DNA from: Phytophthora quininea
Taxonomy: Eukaryota; Oomycota; Peronosporomycetes; Peronosporales; Peronosporaceae
Direction of reading: 5' to 3'
NCBI GenBank assembly: GCA_011947345.1
Contig: JAAVTG010001003.1
Location: 1,240,001-1,304,000 of the forward strand
DNA: 64,000 bases
This document shows positions 10,588 to 23,100 of the stretch, piece after piece. The notes under the pieces are model-generated. The model worked only from the letters and a program-made list of their open reading frames with translations. It ran no database searches and was not told the origin of the DNA. Positions within the stretch are counted from its first letter, which is position 1. The number at the start of each line of letters is the position of its first letter. The position numbers and the translations under genes were made by a program.

Positions 10588-11443
10588 TTATTCACCCTTT
10601 ATGCACGTCACGATCCTAGCAACAAGGAACGCACAATGTGAGCGAGTCTGCAACCATTGACCTTCCAGTCCAGATAATGTAGAGTGGCGTTAAACCTTAC
10701 CAGTCAAAGCCTTCAAAGAGACCGGCACCTTGTGTTGCTGTGGTCTCCTTAATGGACCACTGGCGGTTGCGAATGTCCGAGAGCCCCATTGCTTCCGAGA
10801 TCTATCCACACCGTTCAAGAAAAAAAATGAATACTGTATCACCCAGCACAAAAAATAATTAAAAAGAAATAGCGTACTTGAGCTGCATTCAGTGCCCCCT
10901 TTTGGTCCTGCTTGTTGGCAAATACCAGCAAAATCGAGTCCTTCAGCTCTTCCTCCTGCCAAGAAAAATGAATAAAAACCATGTCCACGTCAGCAGCACA
11001 CACTGCCTACTTCCTGCACTCTCAAAACTCACCTCGAGCATGGCGTGAAGCTCCTGCTTGGCGATATTGAGGCGGTCAATATCCGCCGAGTCCACGACAT
11101 AGATGATGGCGTCCGTGTTGGGGTAGTAGCACCGCCAGTAGGGCCGGATGCTGGTCTGGCCGCCCAGATCCCACACCTGGAACTTGATGTTCTTGTACTG
11201 CAGCGTCTCCATGTTGAAGCCGATGGTCGGCACGGTCTGCTCAATCTCGTCGGCCTGCAGTCGGTCTTCAACAGCGAAATAAAGACGCTTAGTTTTAGTG
11301 CACCCTATTATAATTACGACCGCCCTACTTGCTGACGTACAGAGGATGGTGGTCTTGCCGGCGTTGTCCAGACCCAGGATCAGGATGCGCACCTCCTTGC
11401 TGCCGAACAGCGCCGCGAACACTTTGGACATGGCGATCCCCAT
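10588..11443 (-). CDS. ARL1: ARL1, ARF-like small GTPase of the trans-Golgi (5 exons)
   Basis: Small GTPase that recruits GRIP-domain golgins and other effectors to the trans-Golgi. The exons are 11443-11341, 11265-11033, 10955-10878, 10801-10701 and 10615-10588, giving 180 aa, essentially the family length. Gly2 is present for N-myristoylation. Motifs: P-loop GLDNAGKT, switch [22 protein letters not shown] for switch II, NKQD, and a final ATQGAG in place of the SAK motif. [11 protein letters not shown] favours ARL1 over ARF1. The last exon is short: splicing gtaagg..gctag gives [13 protein letters not shown], aligning with the family's WLVETLK tail; without that intron the ORF stops immediately after the Trp. 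The introns are 74-85 nt. The start lies 124 bp from the divergent bromodomain-like gene, suggesting a shared promoter. Confidence 0.93.
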
Positions 11444-11567
11444 GGCTGACGGCGAGCTGCGTTGTGGTGTTCGCTTGGTAGAGTACCGCCTTCTCTAGCT
11501 CAGAACCGAGGTATACAAAGTGCACACCAAATATGTATTTTCCGCCAATCAGATCAGTCTTGTTTAC

Positions 11568-13062
11568 ATGAAGCTGCCGCAGCTGGACGAGGCCATCGCC
11601 TTCTTGCGCACGGACCTGGCGGCCCTCCGTACCGGGGAGAAGGACGCGACTCTGCCTGCACTCGCCGTGTCCATCGCTGCGGGGATGCACCGTTGCCGGA
11701 GCCCCAGTTCGCGCCGCTTCTGTCACTCTGGAAGCCCAAAGACAGCGCCATCCCTGGCGAACTGGCGGCGCTCGTGGACCAATGGGAGGCTGCGAGGCAG
11801 CGCGAGGAGAAGCAGGACGCGCTACTGGAAGACAAGGATGCAGAGGACCCTCCAAACGTCGCCCCTGCAGTACCGGGCAGGAAGAGAGTGCGGACGAGAC
11901 CCAGGAGGAGGTTTGAGGAGGTCGATGGCGCAGATCTACAGCCCACTGAGTCCGCCGAGCCCACCGAGCTAGTCCCCAACCAGACTGAAGAAGACGGGGA
12001 GAAGTCCAAGGCGCTACAGAGTCTGAGGACGCTGCGGAAGAGCATGCTGCTGGACGTCCTGTCCAAGATCGTGTCGGTGGCCAAGTCCAAGGGCGTGGAG
12101 CCGGCCATGTTCTCCAAGGAGGAGAAGCAGACCAAAGACGGCAAGCTGCTTGTGGATCTGGAGAAGATCCAGGAGCGCGTGGCGAATGCGGAGATCTGTG
12201 AGTGGGCAGAGTTTGCAGAGCAGGTGTACCTCTTTGCCAGCATGTGGTGTCCGACGCGGAAGATCGCCAACAGCTTGAAGCACGCCGCAAAGGGGTGGAG
12301 CTGCTGCATTTTGCGCGGACACTCACAGAGACGCTGCGCAAGACAAGCGAGAAGAAAGAGGAGCACTTACTGGAGCAGCTACGCGAGACTGAGATTGCAG
12401 AGGCAAAGACTTCTGCGACTGCGGAGACGCCGAACGTTGACAAGGCTGAGGAACCTGCTGAAATCAAACGCGAAGAAGACGCTGTAGATGACAAACCAAC
12501 TGTCGAGGGATCCCCAGGTATCCCGCCGCTCACACCAACGCGTGTCGACACGTACTCGGAGGCGAGAGAGTGTAACCAATGATGGCTCTGGGTCTGCGGT
12601 TCCGTCGCCTTCTAACCCACGTAAGCGTGCACGTGGTGCTTCATTGACTGCCTCTGCTAGTGAAGAGGTCAGCGGCTCGGAAAGCCACGATGCGTCTGCT
12701 TCGGAAGCAGACACAAAATCTCGAGGGCGCAAGCCTGCAGCGTCTCCAACATCTTCGACCGGGGAGATAGAACTCAGATAAGCGTGGTAAGGCCCGAAAG
12801 CGCCGTCCTATTGTGCCAGCGACTAGGATCAGCTCGCCAACAGAAGCGCCGCGCCGCAGCGGCTGCGGCCGCTGCTGCTGCCGACAGTACGGCGGATGAG
12901 GAAGAGCACAGTGGCGCCGATATTGCCGCGGAAAAGGATGACGATAATGGCGGGGACGAAGAGACTGGGGAGGAAGAGCATGAGGAGGAACAAAAGACCC
13001 CGAAGAAGAAGCGCGCGACTCCAAAGTCTAGGTCTCGAAAGAAAGGCAGTCGCAAAAGGTAA
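11568..13062 (+). CDS. putative bromodomain-like chromatin protein, frame broken
   Basis: The N-terminus (MKLPQLDEAIAFLRTDL, then EPQFAPLLSLWKPKDSAIPGEL) is not recognised. The centre (12020-12330) runs SMLLDVLSKIVSVAKSKGVEP...LEKIQERVANAEICEWAEFAEQVYLF..ANSLKHAAKGVELLHFA, with the helix spacing of a divergent bromodomain, but the acetyl-lysine-binding Asn is not clear. The C-terminus is low complexity: an Ala run, DDDNGGDEETGEEEHEEE, then a basic PKKKRATPKSRSRKK tail that looks like a nuclear-localisation signal. Adding one G at 11681-11684 and at 12292-12295 joins the first three segments. Two more breaks, around 12570 (gagagag) and 12770, and one near 12870 are less certain. It ends 48 bp from the inferred INTS3 stop, tail to tail. 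The bromodomain call is moderate at best. Confidence 0.55.
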
Positions 13063-13110
13063 CTACGGTCGAGGCACACGAAACACAAACTGTTAAAACA
13101 TTCCTGCGTT

Positions 13111-16100
13111 TTATTTTGTTCATGCGGCGTCATGTCGTGCCTTCTTGTGTGGAGGTTCTCATTCAACAGCACGGCTCTTAGCGCTTCGTTTGGTGTTCCA
13201 TCTTCTTGTCGGTGTAGTAACTTTTTCAAGGCCGTCGCCACTCCCTCGTCCTTGAGAACAGCAATCTCTCGACTCTGGGATGGGTCAGCCTTGTCTGTTC
13301 CTCTCGATGTGAGACTGTCACTACGCTGGGCTTGGAGATGATCGAGCTTCTGTACTAACACGCCCAATGCTAGGTCCTTTGAGAGGTCAGTCTCGCTGGA
13401 AACATGCGCCAAAGCTCCCCGGACGTAACTCGTGACCACATCCGGAAATTTTTCCATCCAGCAGCTTAATACAGCGAACGGGAAATCTTCGTAGGTGTCT
13501 GGAAGTTTGAACACGCTCTGTAACAGACTTGGGTCGGGACTGAAGTGAATTAGGCACTTGAGCAGCCCTGTCATCGTCTCCGGACTCTCCTTTGGGTTGA
13601 CACACGCTAATACTTTCCTCGCAGCGGCCATGAGGTTCTTCTCTGTTGTCGCTGAGCGTCCTGACTGCAACTCTGCAACGACGAGATCCCACATGCCGTA
13701 CTGCTCCCACGAGGTCCACTGGAGAGATGACAGTACAATGTTAGCTAGACGACTCGTAAAAACGGCGAACTCGCGCATAACAACACGGGCACACAGCGAA
13801 TTCAGCAGGGCAGGGGTAACCAGACCAAGAACCAGTTGCACAAGGGCTTCACTGCGGGCCATAATCTTGGATAAGAACGGATGCTCCATGTTCTTGAACA
13901 AGTACGGGCACACAACGAGCGTTGTTGCGCTCACTGCATCCATTTCGTCCTTCGATACGTTACTGGGTAGAGGTTTGCCCAACAAGGCACACGCTTGCAC
14001 TCGGGCGTCGTCGATTTGCTGGCTCAAGTTTAAATCTTTCAATATGTTTTGAGCCACATTGCCGCCAATAGCTTCCACAAACGCAGCGTACGGCGATAGA
14101 GCAGCGTCCGGCGTCTTTGAACCACTTCGAGAGCAACAAAATGCCAGCAACCGGAACGAAATCGTCACGTCACAGCTGTGCATGGCTTTGAGAAACGGCA
14201 CGAATAGGCTCGGAGACTCACTCAGCACCTGGTCCAACATCGAGTCCAAAACACCAGCAGACGTGGCCTTAGGAGAATCGCTAAATGCGATCCGCGACGA
14301 CACAATAATCCTCTCCAACGAAGAATGTAAAAACGACCCCAAGGGAGCTGCGATTTCAACAGCTTTGTCTTGCCGAATCCACGAAATCAAAATGTCGTTT
14401 AGGCACTCCAGAAAGCTCTCGGTCGGTCGGGAACATGGTTCCGGTATTGTCTCCTGGAAATGCTTAATATCGTCGATACCCAGGGCCATCACACTTTCCG
14501 GAACATCTACCACAGACCGATTGAGTGAAATCCCTCTGGGTGATGTTGACGAGATAATCTCCTCCGAAGTTGTCATGTCTGCAGTAGTGTCCACTGATTG
14601 CTCATTGTCAGGCAAGAACGATAATGCCCCAAGCGAATTCGTGTCGGAAGGTGGTCCACTCCCACTCAAAGCTGAATCCGTGTGCGTCGGGCTTTGGCGC
14701 AGTGGTGACGTGACGGGGCTTCCCGCACCAACGGGGCTGCCACGAACTGGAGATTGACGAACTGGCGACTGGTGCACTGGCGATTGGTGCACAGGAGACT
14801 GGTGAACAGGAGACTGTCGGACAGGAGACTGCCGAACAGGTGACTGACGAGCGGGTGACGAGGACGACACCGGAGAATGAGCGGGGCTTGCACGCGCTTC
14901 CTGGGCCTTTTCGCATTTTCTGCAGATGGAAAGTGCTCCGGGAAGATGCGGTGTAGTTCAGACTGTAGTTCCGGTGCGCTCGACTGCAACATTGGGAACG
15001 ATTGCAGTGGGAGAATGGACGACACTACGCCAAGCTTCAGGATCATCGAAAACGCAGTTGATACACCCTTTGCATCAGTTTTCGGTTCACCGCCGACGCC
15101 GCAAACTTCTCCACAGCGAATACAAGGAATTGGATCATTGCCAGTGTCACCATTGGATGGCTTTTCAGAGATTTTACCTGACATCGCACAGAACCAAGGG
15201 GTTAAGGTACTGAACAACCTACAAAGCTCAAAAAGCGTCCATACCATGAGGAGAATCGCTGGTTCCACCGTCATAATGTTGTCAGATGATTTGAAGTACA
15301 AGTAGTCGAAGAACATAGCAAGCTGAACTCGGGCCAACACGTTTGGCGTCTTGCTGCTGTGGCTGTACAGACGACAACAACGACACAATTCAGTGAGCAC
15401 AAACGACAACTACCAAACAATACCATCAGGAATACGTACCAGAGGAGATACAGCCAGCCCAGAATATGGTAGCGAGGGGTAACCTTGGAGCTCAAAATTT
15501 GGTTGGAAGGGTGGTAAACAGCACAGATGTAGCGCACAAGGTCTGGAACGAGAGCATCGGACCCGGGACTGCTCAAAAGTTGGAGGAAAACCACTTTTGG
15601 TATCGTGTGACAGACCCAGCTTGGACGCGCTCCTATTTGATGAAAACCGCATAAAATATAAGTAATTGCGTCAAAACTTCAGCACAACGCAGTCAAATAT
15701 TGTACGAACCATCATGAAAAGCAGATACTCTTCCATTTTCGGGTTCAAGCGGAACGCAATGTACTTTGGAGGCGTCGGAATAGCCATCAGCCGGGCTACC
15801 GAGTACATCGCAGCATCCTTCTCTTCAGTATCACGGACGTTGCGCAATTGTTTCCACAGGACATTCATTCCAGGAATCTGCAAAACAAAACAAAAAGTTA
15901 TTAGCAAGATGCTGTCACGGTCTACCAACAGTAATCCAGACAAAGTCTTACATCCTTGGCGTCGCTCAGAACACGCACAACTTCGCGTCCCAGTTGTGCG
16001 ACGTCAGCCTGGCGACGGTTCCACAGCGTCGTGCACAGGTCCACTTCTTGTTTCAGTAAACTTGCGTGCTGTGAAGCCGTGTGATCCAGTGAGATCCGCG

Positions 16101-16839
16101 CAAATGTATGGAACACAAACGGGATGAGGCCCGAACACGACAGCAGCCACGCTTCGTGCTCAATGAGGATCCGTATAATGGACGATGCCAGCCAGACCGT
16201 CGTGCGACTCGGATCTCCTCCAGTCAAGTACCTCATCAATGACACAATGACCTTGTCCACCCCAGGCGCATTTAGATGCACCAGTTCCCTAACAAGCCAC
16301 AGCAGTTGACTCCTACACCCCACCAGCAGCTTGACGAACTTTTGGTCGACGATTTTCTGCAGCCAGCCCATGCAGTTCTTGTAGTTGTCTGCGGCAGCCA
16401 CCGTCGTCAAGTAGCGGAGGTACTGCTTGGCCAGTGGCGGTTCCGTGACCACGGCATAGAGCAGTGCAATGTCTGGTTGGAAGGGCAGTGGCGCCACGCC
16501 CTCGGCCGGCTGCTGTTTGAGGATCGCTAAAACGGTGACCTCGTCCTTACCCTGGATGGTCTTCTGCATGTGGTAGAAGTGCGCATACCACTTGCGATCC
16601 AGCTCGTCCGGGCTGTCCAGCGGCTGGTGATTCAGCAGCTTCGAGTGGGGCGTAGGGCGCCGCCGCTGGAACTTGTAGGGGCTGATGCGGGGAGGCGGAA
16701 TGGCTGGAGCTAGGCTTGGAGGTGGGGGTTGTGGCTGGACTCGGGGTCGGAGGAGGTCCCTGAGGGGGTGGAGGCGCCGGGGAGAAGGCCCGGGCGGTGG
16801 TGGGGCCGCGTCAGGGTCCCGCGAAGGCGGCGGCTCCAT
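13111..16839 (-). CDS. INTS3: Integrator complex subunit 3
   Basis: Scaffold subunit of the Integrator complex, which cleaves snRNA and nascent Pol II transcripts; it also forms the SOSS single-strand DNA sensor. Start ATG 16839, then a Pro-rich N-terminus. Recognisable blocks, in order: SQLLWLVRELVHLNAPGVDKV, GGDPSRTTVWLASSI, NPKMEEYLLFM, RYICAVYHPSNQILSSKVTPR, LAMFFDYLYFKS, VEPAILLM, ELHRIFPEHFPS, LQWTSWEQYGMWDL. Introns include ~15881-15953, ~15640-15710, ~15372-15433 and ~15212-15247. Adding one base restores the frame at 15587-15590, 15049-15052 and 14883-14886. At the 3' end the frame as written stays open to 12774, across the convergent gene; adding one T to 13114-13117 yields a stop at 13111, which fits the convergent neighbour. 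A pentapeptide repeat is described separately. Confidence 0.9.
14737..14856 (-). repeat. 15-bp coding minisatellite, QSPV(R/H) pentapeptide repeat in INTS3
   Basis: Eight or so tandem 15-nt units encode Q-S-P-V-R or Q-S-P-V-H within the linker of INTS3. Third-position changes between units show they are not identical copies. SP dipeptides are candidate proline-directed kinase sites. Confidence 0.85.
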
Positions 16840-17145
16840 CTCGGTGAGTTTGGTCTAAATGATCGTTTTTTCAAAAACTTATTTTTAAATGTTTTTTGAT
16901 CGGGTTGAAAAATGCCAGTCAGAAAGGAAAAAGAAGCGCCGGAAACTCGTCGACATCTGTGGGGTCGACTAACCTCTCGACGCGCTCTTCACTTGTGTGT
17001 TTGAGGCTCTGCTATCCGAAGGAGAGGAGGGAAGTGATCGCCGCCGTGACGGACCAGCCGACCCAGCCCTTCCGCCGAAGACTAAGACTCCCCTTTGGAT
17101 CTCATCTGATAAAGCCCGAAGAACGCCTTCTGATTGGCGGAAAGC
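16840..17145. promoter_or_regulatory. divergent promoter region INTS3 / HECT ligase
   Basis: About 306 bp separate the two start codons. A T/A-rich core (16860-16905) lies nearer INTS3 and a ctcttcacttgtgtgtttgagg block nearer the ligase. No other gene is seen here. Confidence 0.4.
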
Positions 17146-20100
17146 ATGCCGAGACGCTTCGTGGGGACGGAGGAGACCTTCCACTTCTTCAACCAGGAAG
17201 TGGTGCTGGGCACCAACGAGATCCGCAGCGGCGACGTCAGCAGCAGCAGCGATGACAGCAGCGACGGCGGTCGCCTTCGAAGAGCCAAGCGACGCCGCCG
17301 TAGAAGCAGCAGCGCCGTCTCGAGACTCGCGGCCAGACGGCACAGCCAGCTGCTCAGTCTTGGGGAATCTCAGAGCTCGCTGGCACTATCGACGACTCCA
17401 GTGCCAGCGACGACTATGACTCGCTCGACGAATTTGAACTTGAAGAGGAAGAGCAACAGCAGCAACAACAGGAACGCAGGAACTCGGTGGACAACGGAGA
17501 AGTTGAGGCTGCGCAGAATGCAGCGGCAACGACGGCGAAACAGTTCGGAGTTGGCGTCGCCAAGTTTGAACATGTGTACGAGCCATTTCGAGACCTGTAC
17601 ATGCCGTCGACAGAGGAGCCAGGGAAATTGATAAGTACGAGAAGACAGCAATTACAATCAAGAAAGGCACGACGCGCTATTGCCACATTTACGCGCCGCC
17701 TTCACTGCGCAAACGCGTATCGCTATCGGAAACAAAGCGAGTTCTTGCGGGTGTGCTATATGCGCGCGTTGGAAGACGATTCTGGAGTGGAAACGACCAC
17801 AGAAGACTCTCCGGATGGCGGTACTTCAAGTGATGACAATGGAAGATGTCTGAAAAAGGCGGAGACGCGAAATTACCACTGCTTACCGCGTCGCAGAAGG
17901 ACGATGCTGTTGAGACCACGGTTCCAACCTTGTTGCCGCGAAAGTGGCCACATTTGCCGTACCGAAGTCCACTGCAGTGGCGAGAAGATATTGACGCTGC
18001 AATTGACTTTCTTACGCGCCTGTCCGAACTCCCCGAGATGAGCTTGATCTATGAGCCAATTGATATCCATCAGTTTTCAGAGGAAGCGGTCCAGTTGCTT
18101 GACATAGATGGAGAAGATGATGGTCTGTCAGTTTTATCAGAGTGCGGAGTCGCGGGTTTGGTGGGATTGCTCGCACTTGGTGTTCAACTGCAGTCATTTT
18201 CACTTGTGAGCAGTGCGGCTCTGCAATTTATCCGTCATGGACAAGCTACACGCCTAGAAAGTCCGGATGGGATGGGTGATGTTCGACCGGAACTACAAAA
18301 CCTATTGAAGTTGTATTGCTCACGTTTAGCGAAGCACGCTACAGAGCCGACCCTTGCGGCTACATTCTCACGAGATCTGTCAGCTCAATGGAAAATCAAT
18401 TCTTATCAGCCTTCGACGAGTGATGCTATCGCGACCGATGGACTCTATCTCTACATATTTGGACGGTCGGGACTTCTCAAGATTGGAACCGGAAATGGAA
18501 CAACTGTACGTGATTTTGTGTACGCGCAGAACAAAAGTTACGTGCGCAGTCGTGACGCAGAACGATCATGGCTTTGCTGTATCGGCAATTTGCTCTACTG
18601 TCGCACCATTGTTATGCCTGGGCACCGGGTGGACCGCATTAAAACGTCAGACCTAAACGACGTCCAGGAACTCTTTTGGCCCCAAATCGGTCTTTGATCG
18701 GCAAGGCCATTACCGAGAGTAGTGTTTATGCGATGGTAACCGATGGCATCGACTTGTACACCATCCGGTGCATCGATACGTACAAACGACCGCTTCATGG
18801 TAAGCCGGGCAGCACTCGCAAGCATAGAAGCCGATCCCACAAGTCTAGGAAATCCTCACCCGTGAGTGAGATTGTAAACGCTGTGCTCGGAAAAGCAACA
18901 GTGACCCCCAGTTGCAGTCCGACGGTCCTGGTGGTTCAGCGATTCTTGTGGGTGATCGAGTAGTCCGGGGGCCTGATTGGAAATGGTCCAATCAAGATGG
19001 TGAGCAAGGAGTCCAGGGACAGTGGAGCGTATTAGTACATGGGGAGGAGTGAAAGGAAGTGGTGTGACTGTCCGATGGGACAAAAATCAACGTGTAAACA
19101 CGTATCGTTGGGGAGCAGAAGGGTGCTACGATTTGTACATCGTTGTTGAAAAGATGGTCAAATCATGGAACGGAAGCCTCTACCTAGTAGTAACCGCGCA
19201 CACCCAGCAAAGGAAGTTGAGGCATCAAAAGACACTGCTGGTGGAAATGAGGCTGAAATGCAACCACGCCACCAATTTGTGCTTTATCGACACAAGGTGG
19301 ATGAGATAACCTCGATTATGAGCCTGAAAGAGCCTGAAATCGATCTCTTTTGGATTTAACGCCTCTTGGGGATCAGCAGAAGCAGAAGTCAGCTGGATCA
19401 AAAGACGCAGCTGATGTCGTCGAAACGCTTACTGCGCTTCATTCACATGCCGTAGCGCTGTGCACATCGAAAACGTCGTGGATGTGCGATGGTGGCATGG
19501 CAAATTGCTTTGGAGACAATGCTGCAAAAGATACAGATGCACCTCCGGTTGCGATTATGATCTGTGTGAATCATGTTTGTTCGCTACTGTGATTGACAAA
19601 GTCCCCGCTAAGACTGAAGAAACCTGTGGAGGTGCTAGTGCAACAACCCAGCTCACCAGTGAAGATGGCAGGTCTTCCGATTCAGCAGTTGTTATGTCCA
19701 AAGCAGAGGAAGACAAAACTGGTAGTGGAGGCGATGGCTCTACAGAAACTGTGGACACATCTTCATTGGAAAATCTTAATCCCTTCTCAACAGTTGATAC
19801 CTCATTATTCGACGAAAGTGAGGCCGAGGCTTTACTAAAAAAAAGTTTCGGCATCGAACGAAAAGCAGGAAAAACCGACAGAGGACCAGCTGGTAAGTGA
19901 TCTTGCTGCGTTTGGTGCGGCTTTTATTCGAAAAAGGAATGCCAAGTTGCTTTAAAAGGAACGGAATGCAGCTGAACGAGGCATCTGTATGGTTGCACAC
20001 CTGCGGTGCCTATCTTCGTGAACCGATGGTCATTCCGACGGCTTCCAGCGTCGTTCTCACCGCAAAACCAAGGTCCGGTGCTTTAGATCCAGTGTTGCTT

Positions 20101-23100
20101 ATCGCCGGAACATTCTATGCGACGCTCGGACAACTCTGCGTCGTATCACCCCTGGATTATATACTGTCGGAGAAGGGCAAAGTGATAAGGCCAAACGAGC
20201 AGCAAATTCTTGTGATGCATCGTGGTTTTTCTCCCTGGATTCCGGCGCATTACTTGCTGACGATCCCGTTCTGTTGAAGGGGATTCCTGCAGGATCACCA
20301 ACTTGTGTGGACGTGATCCGAAAGCGAATTCTCGTGTTTTCGGGGTATTTAAACTGTCTTGAAGAGTACGTGGATCACGTCCAGCGAACTAAGTATCTAA
20401 AAGCAGATGCTGATGGAAAGGCTTGCGAGACACTGGCGGACACAGGAAATCTTGTGATTGAGAGACTTTCACAACTGATGCAAAAACGGGCGTCGCTTCC
20501 TGCGTACAAACACCTCCGTGCGGGTTTACAGGATCTACTATTTCGCACGGAACGTGAACCAACTACACCTGAAACTGACCAGCAACGCCCTCCTGAGAGC
20601 GGGCATGACCGTAAGGACCGTCAAGCTGTCCCCAAGCGTAAAAGTCGGCGATTAAAAATATCCGGGCCCGGCTGAGAGAATTGGATCGCCTCCATTTGAC
20701 CGATTTGCCGGGGCATATCATTCCGTTTTGTGTGGACTTCGCGGACGAGGGATTACTGTGCATTTTTCGCGAAATTACCCACTATTGCGCTACCCTTTCA
20801 GTACGACGGGATGAAAATCAAGACGTCGACTCCATCCGAGGTGGGACGTGCTTGGGGATTTATGGACTAATAGCAAATTTGCTGCACATTCTGAGTGAGA
20901 CAGTGCAAGAATTTGAGTTTGCTGGAGTCATTGTTGAGCTTTCGTCTAGTAAAGAAGCGCAGCAATTACTCCAAGCCATGGAAAACTCTTTAATGGATAT
21001 CTCGACTAAATTATTCAGCAGTGATACTGAATTCCTGCAAGAACGGTCTAAACTGGTATTGCATGCACATTTTCTGCTCGTTTGGGGGATTCGCAAGGGT
21101 ATTTTCTGCTCGAACTCTCGATCGGAAATGTTCATTTCTGCCTGTGAGACTGTTCTTGCTTCGTTTGGCGCTACCACGGCAACTCGAACATCATCGTTAC
21201 TACCAGACTCATTTTTCGAGATCATGCTAAAACCCCACGAATCGTTGATTCTGCGAACAAAACGTGATTGTGAGGTGGATCTCTTGCGGAGACTGTTGTA
21301 CAGTCCAATGGATGACGGCCGCGTTGCTGTTGCCGATTTTGTGCCAACACAAGAGCCCGAGTTTTGCCGGTTTGTTGAAATACTTTTCTCTTTGACGAAA
21401 CTTGAGAATGATAGCCCACAACGAAAGCTCTGGGCGATCAATGATGGTGGACTCCCATTCCAAACTCCGGTTAGCAAGGCGTTGCACTATGTTATGAACT
21501 ATTGTTGCGCTCAAATGCATGCTGTCAGCGTGAACCCGACGATATCGATTGAACAGGCAGAAAAAGAAATAACGCAGGCAACCTCAACATTCGAGTGTTT
21601 CGCGCTGGAATGTTTCCGATGCTCGATGGAAATGCTACAGTATTATCGACATACTTCAGGTGATTATGATTTGCAATCGTCCGTAGTGGGAACTCTGTTA
21701 CCGCTGGTGATCGCGTTCGTACCGGACTTTCCGGACCAGTTTTCGGATGGGTTTCGGGCACAACTAACGCTGCTGATGAAGACACTTGATGATATCATCT
21801 TCGACAGTGATGACAACATCACAATGCGTGGAAAGGTGGGCGGTGATGCAGCCATCTTCGGCGGCTATCAGGTTGTGGAGACGCCGCATCCATATAATCA
21901 CAGCCAACCTATTTTCGACGAGTCGTTCATATCCCAGGTGCGAGCATCTTGCACTTCGAATTTGACCCACGCTGCAGAACTACCGGTGAAGCCGATATCG
22001 TTTTCATTACGTCTGGTTTGGCGTGGTATCAAACCGACCGCGTTCCTTACGGTGAAGTGGCGTTTGGGGAAGATGGCGGTTGCTTTTATGGCTCATACGG
22101 GCGTGGAAATTGGCCAGCTGGTGGACTCACCATTGTTGGAGACACGGCTACTGTGATGCTCTGTGCAACAACCCAAGGACGAAGTAGAAGTGACAGCGAA
22201 GACAAGAAACGGTGGGGACTGAAGTGCACAGTGCGTGGGCTGTTCGATAGTCCATGCAAGACATGGCTTGATGAGTTGGGGTGTTCTGTGGCAAACGCAT
22301 GCAGCACTATCGGAGACAAACTTTACGTGGCATTCCCCAGCAGGGTATTGAGAAGACATACCAACCCTGGACCTCGCGCCGGTTGTTGTTTAACTTGTTA
22401 ACGCCTGGAACTCTTACGCCAGACACATGGAAGATTGTGGATGACATCGTAGATCGAACGCCAATTGGAGAAGAATTCTTTTCAGATCTTACGAAATATG
22501 TGCGTCTTCGCGACTTACCTCCTCAGTATGCAACAGCTACCTGGAAAAAATCGCTACAAGCAGTTGCAGCCGTCTTTTTAGCTCGCTCCAATCGGCAACT
22601 TTTGGCAGCATGGTTGGCTGCTCGACATGATACAGCAAAGGTGATGCCAGAAAACGATGAGCGTATACTGTTTCAGAGGATTGGTGTTGAACTGGGAAAG
22701 TTGGAGAGATGGATGCTACGCCAGGTTCAGCTCGTTAATGAGTGGCATTACCTGTGTGTGGATAAAGTTAGTTTGGAAGAATTGATGGAGCGGTACGCTG
22801 AGAACTTGGATCGTTTGTCGGAGCTGTGTCAACTTAAGGGTATCGCTTTCAACAAAGATGACATGGTTGGATGCGTTAGGTCTATCCACAAAGCTCTCTT
22901 TGAGGAGATAGCTACACGCGGCAACCGGAATATGAATGAGAGCAGACAATCTTCCGGATCGCACGAAGCTGTTGCGAAAGCCGTATTTAGCAAGGCTGAG
23001 TTTTTACTAACGCGATGGCGGAAATTTATCGAGTCAAGCAATGCCATTTCGCGCCCAGATTCGTCTGTATCACAGCCAGAATGCTTGCCAGAAGTGGGCG

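Noticed and set aside
11325..12551. 408-codon minus-strand open frame
   Set aside because: It crosses the ARL1 first exon and lies antisense to the bromodomain-like gene. Its composition (Ser, Pro, Arg, Trp) is what antisense of GC-rich coding DNA gives.
14737..14856. CRISPR-like array
   Set aside because: Units are contiguous 15-bp in-frame coding repeats without spacers, in a eukaryotic gene.
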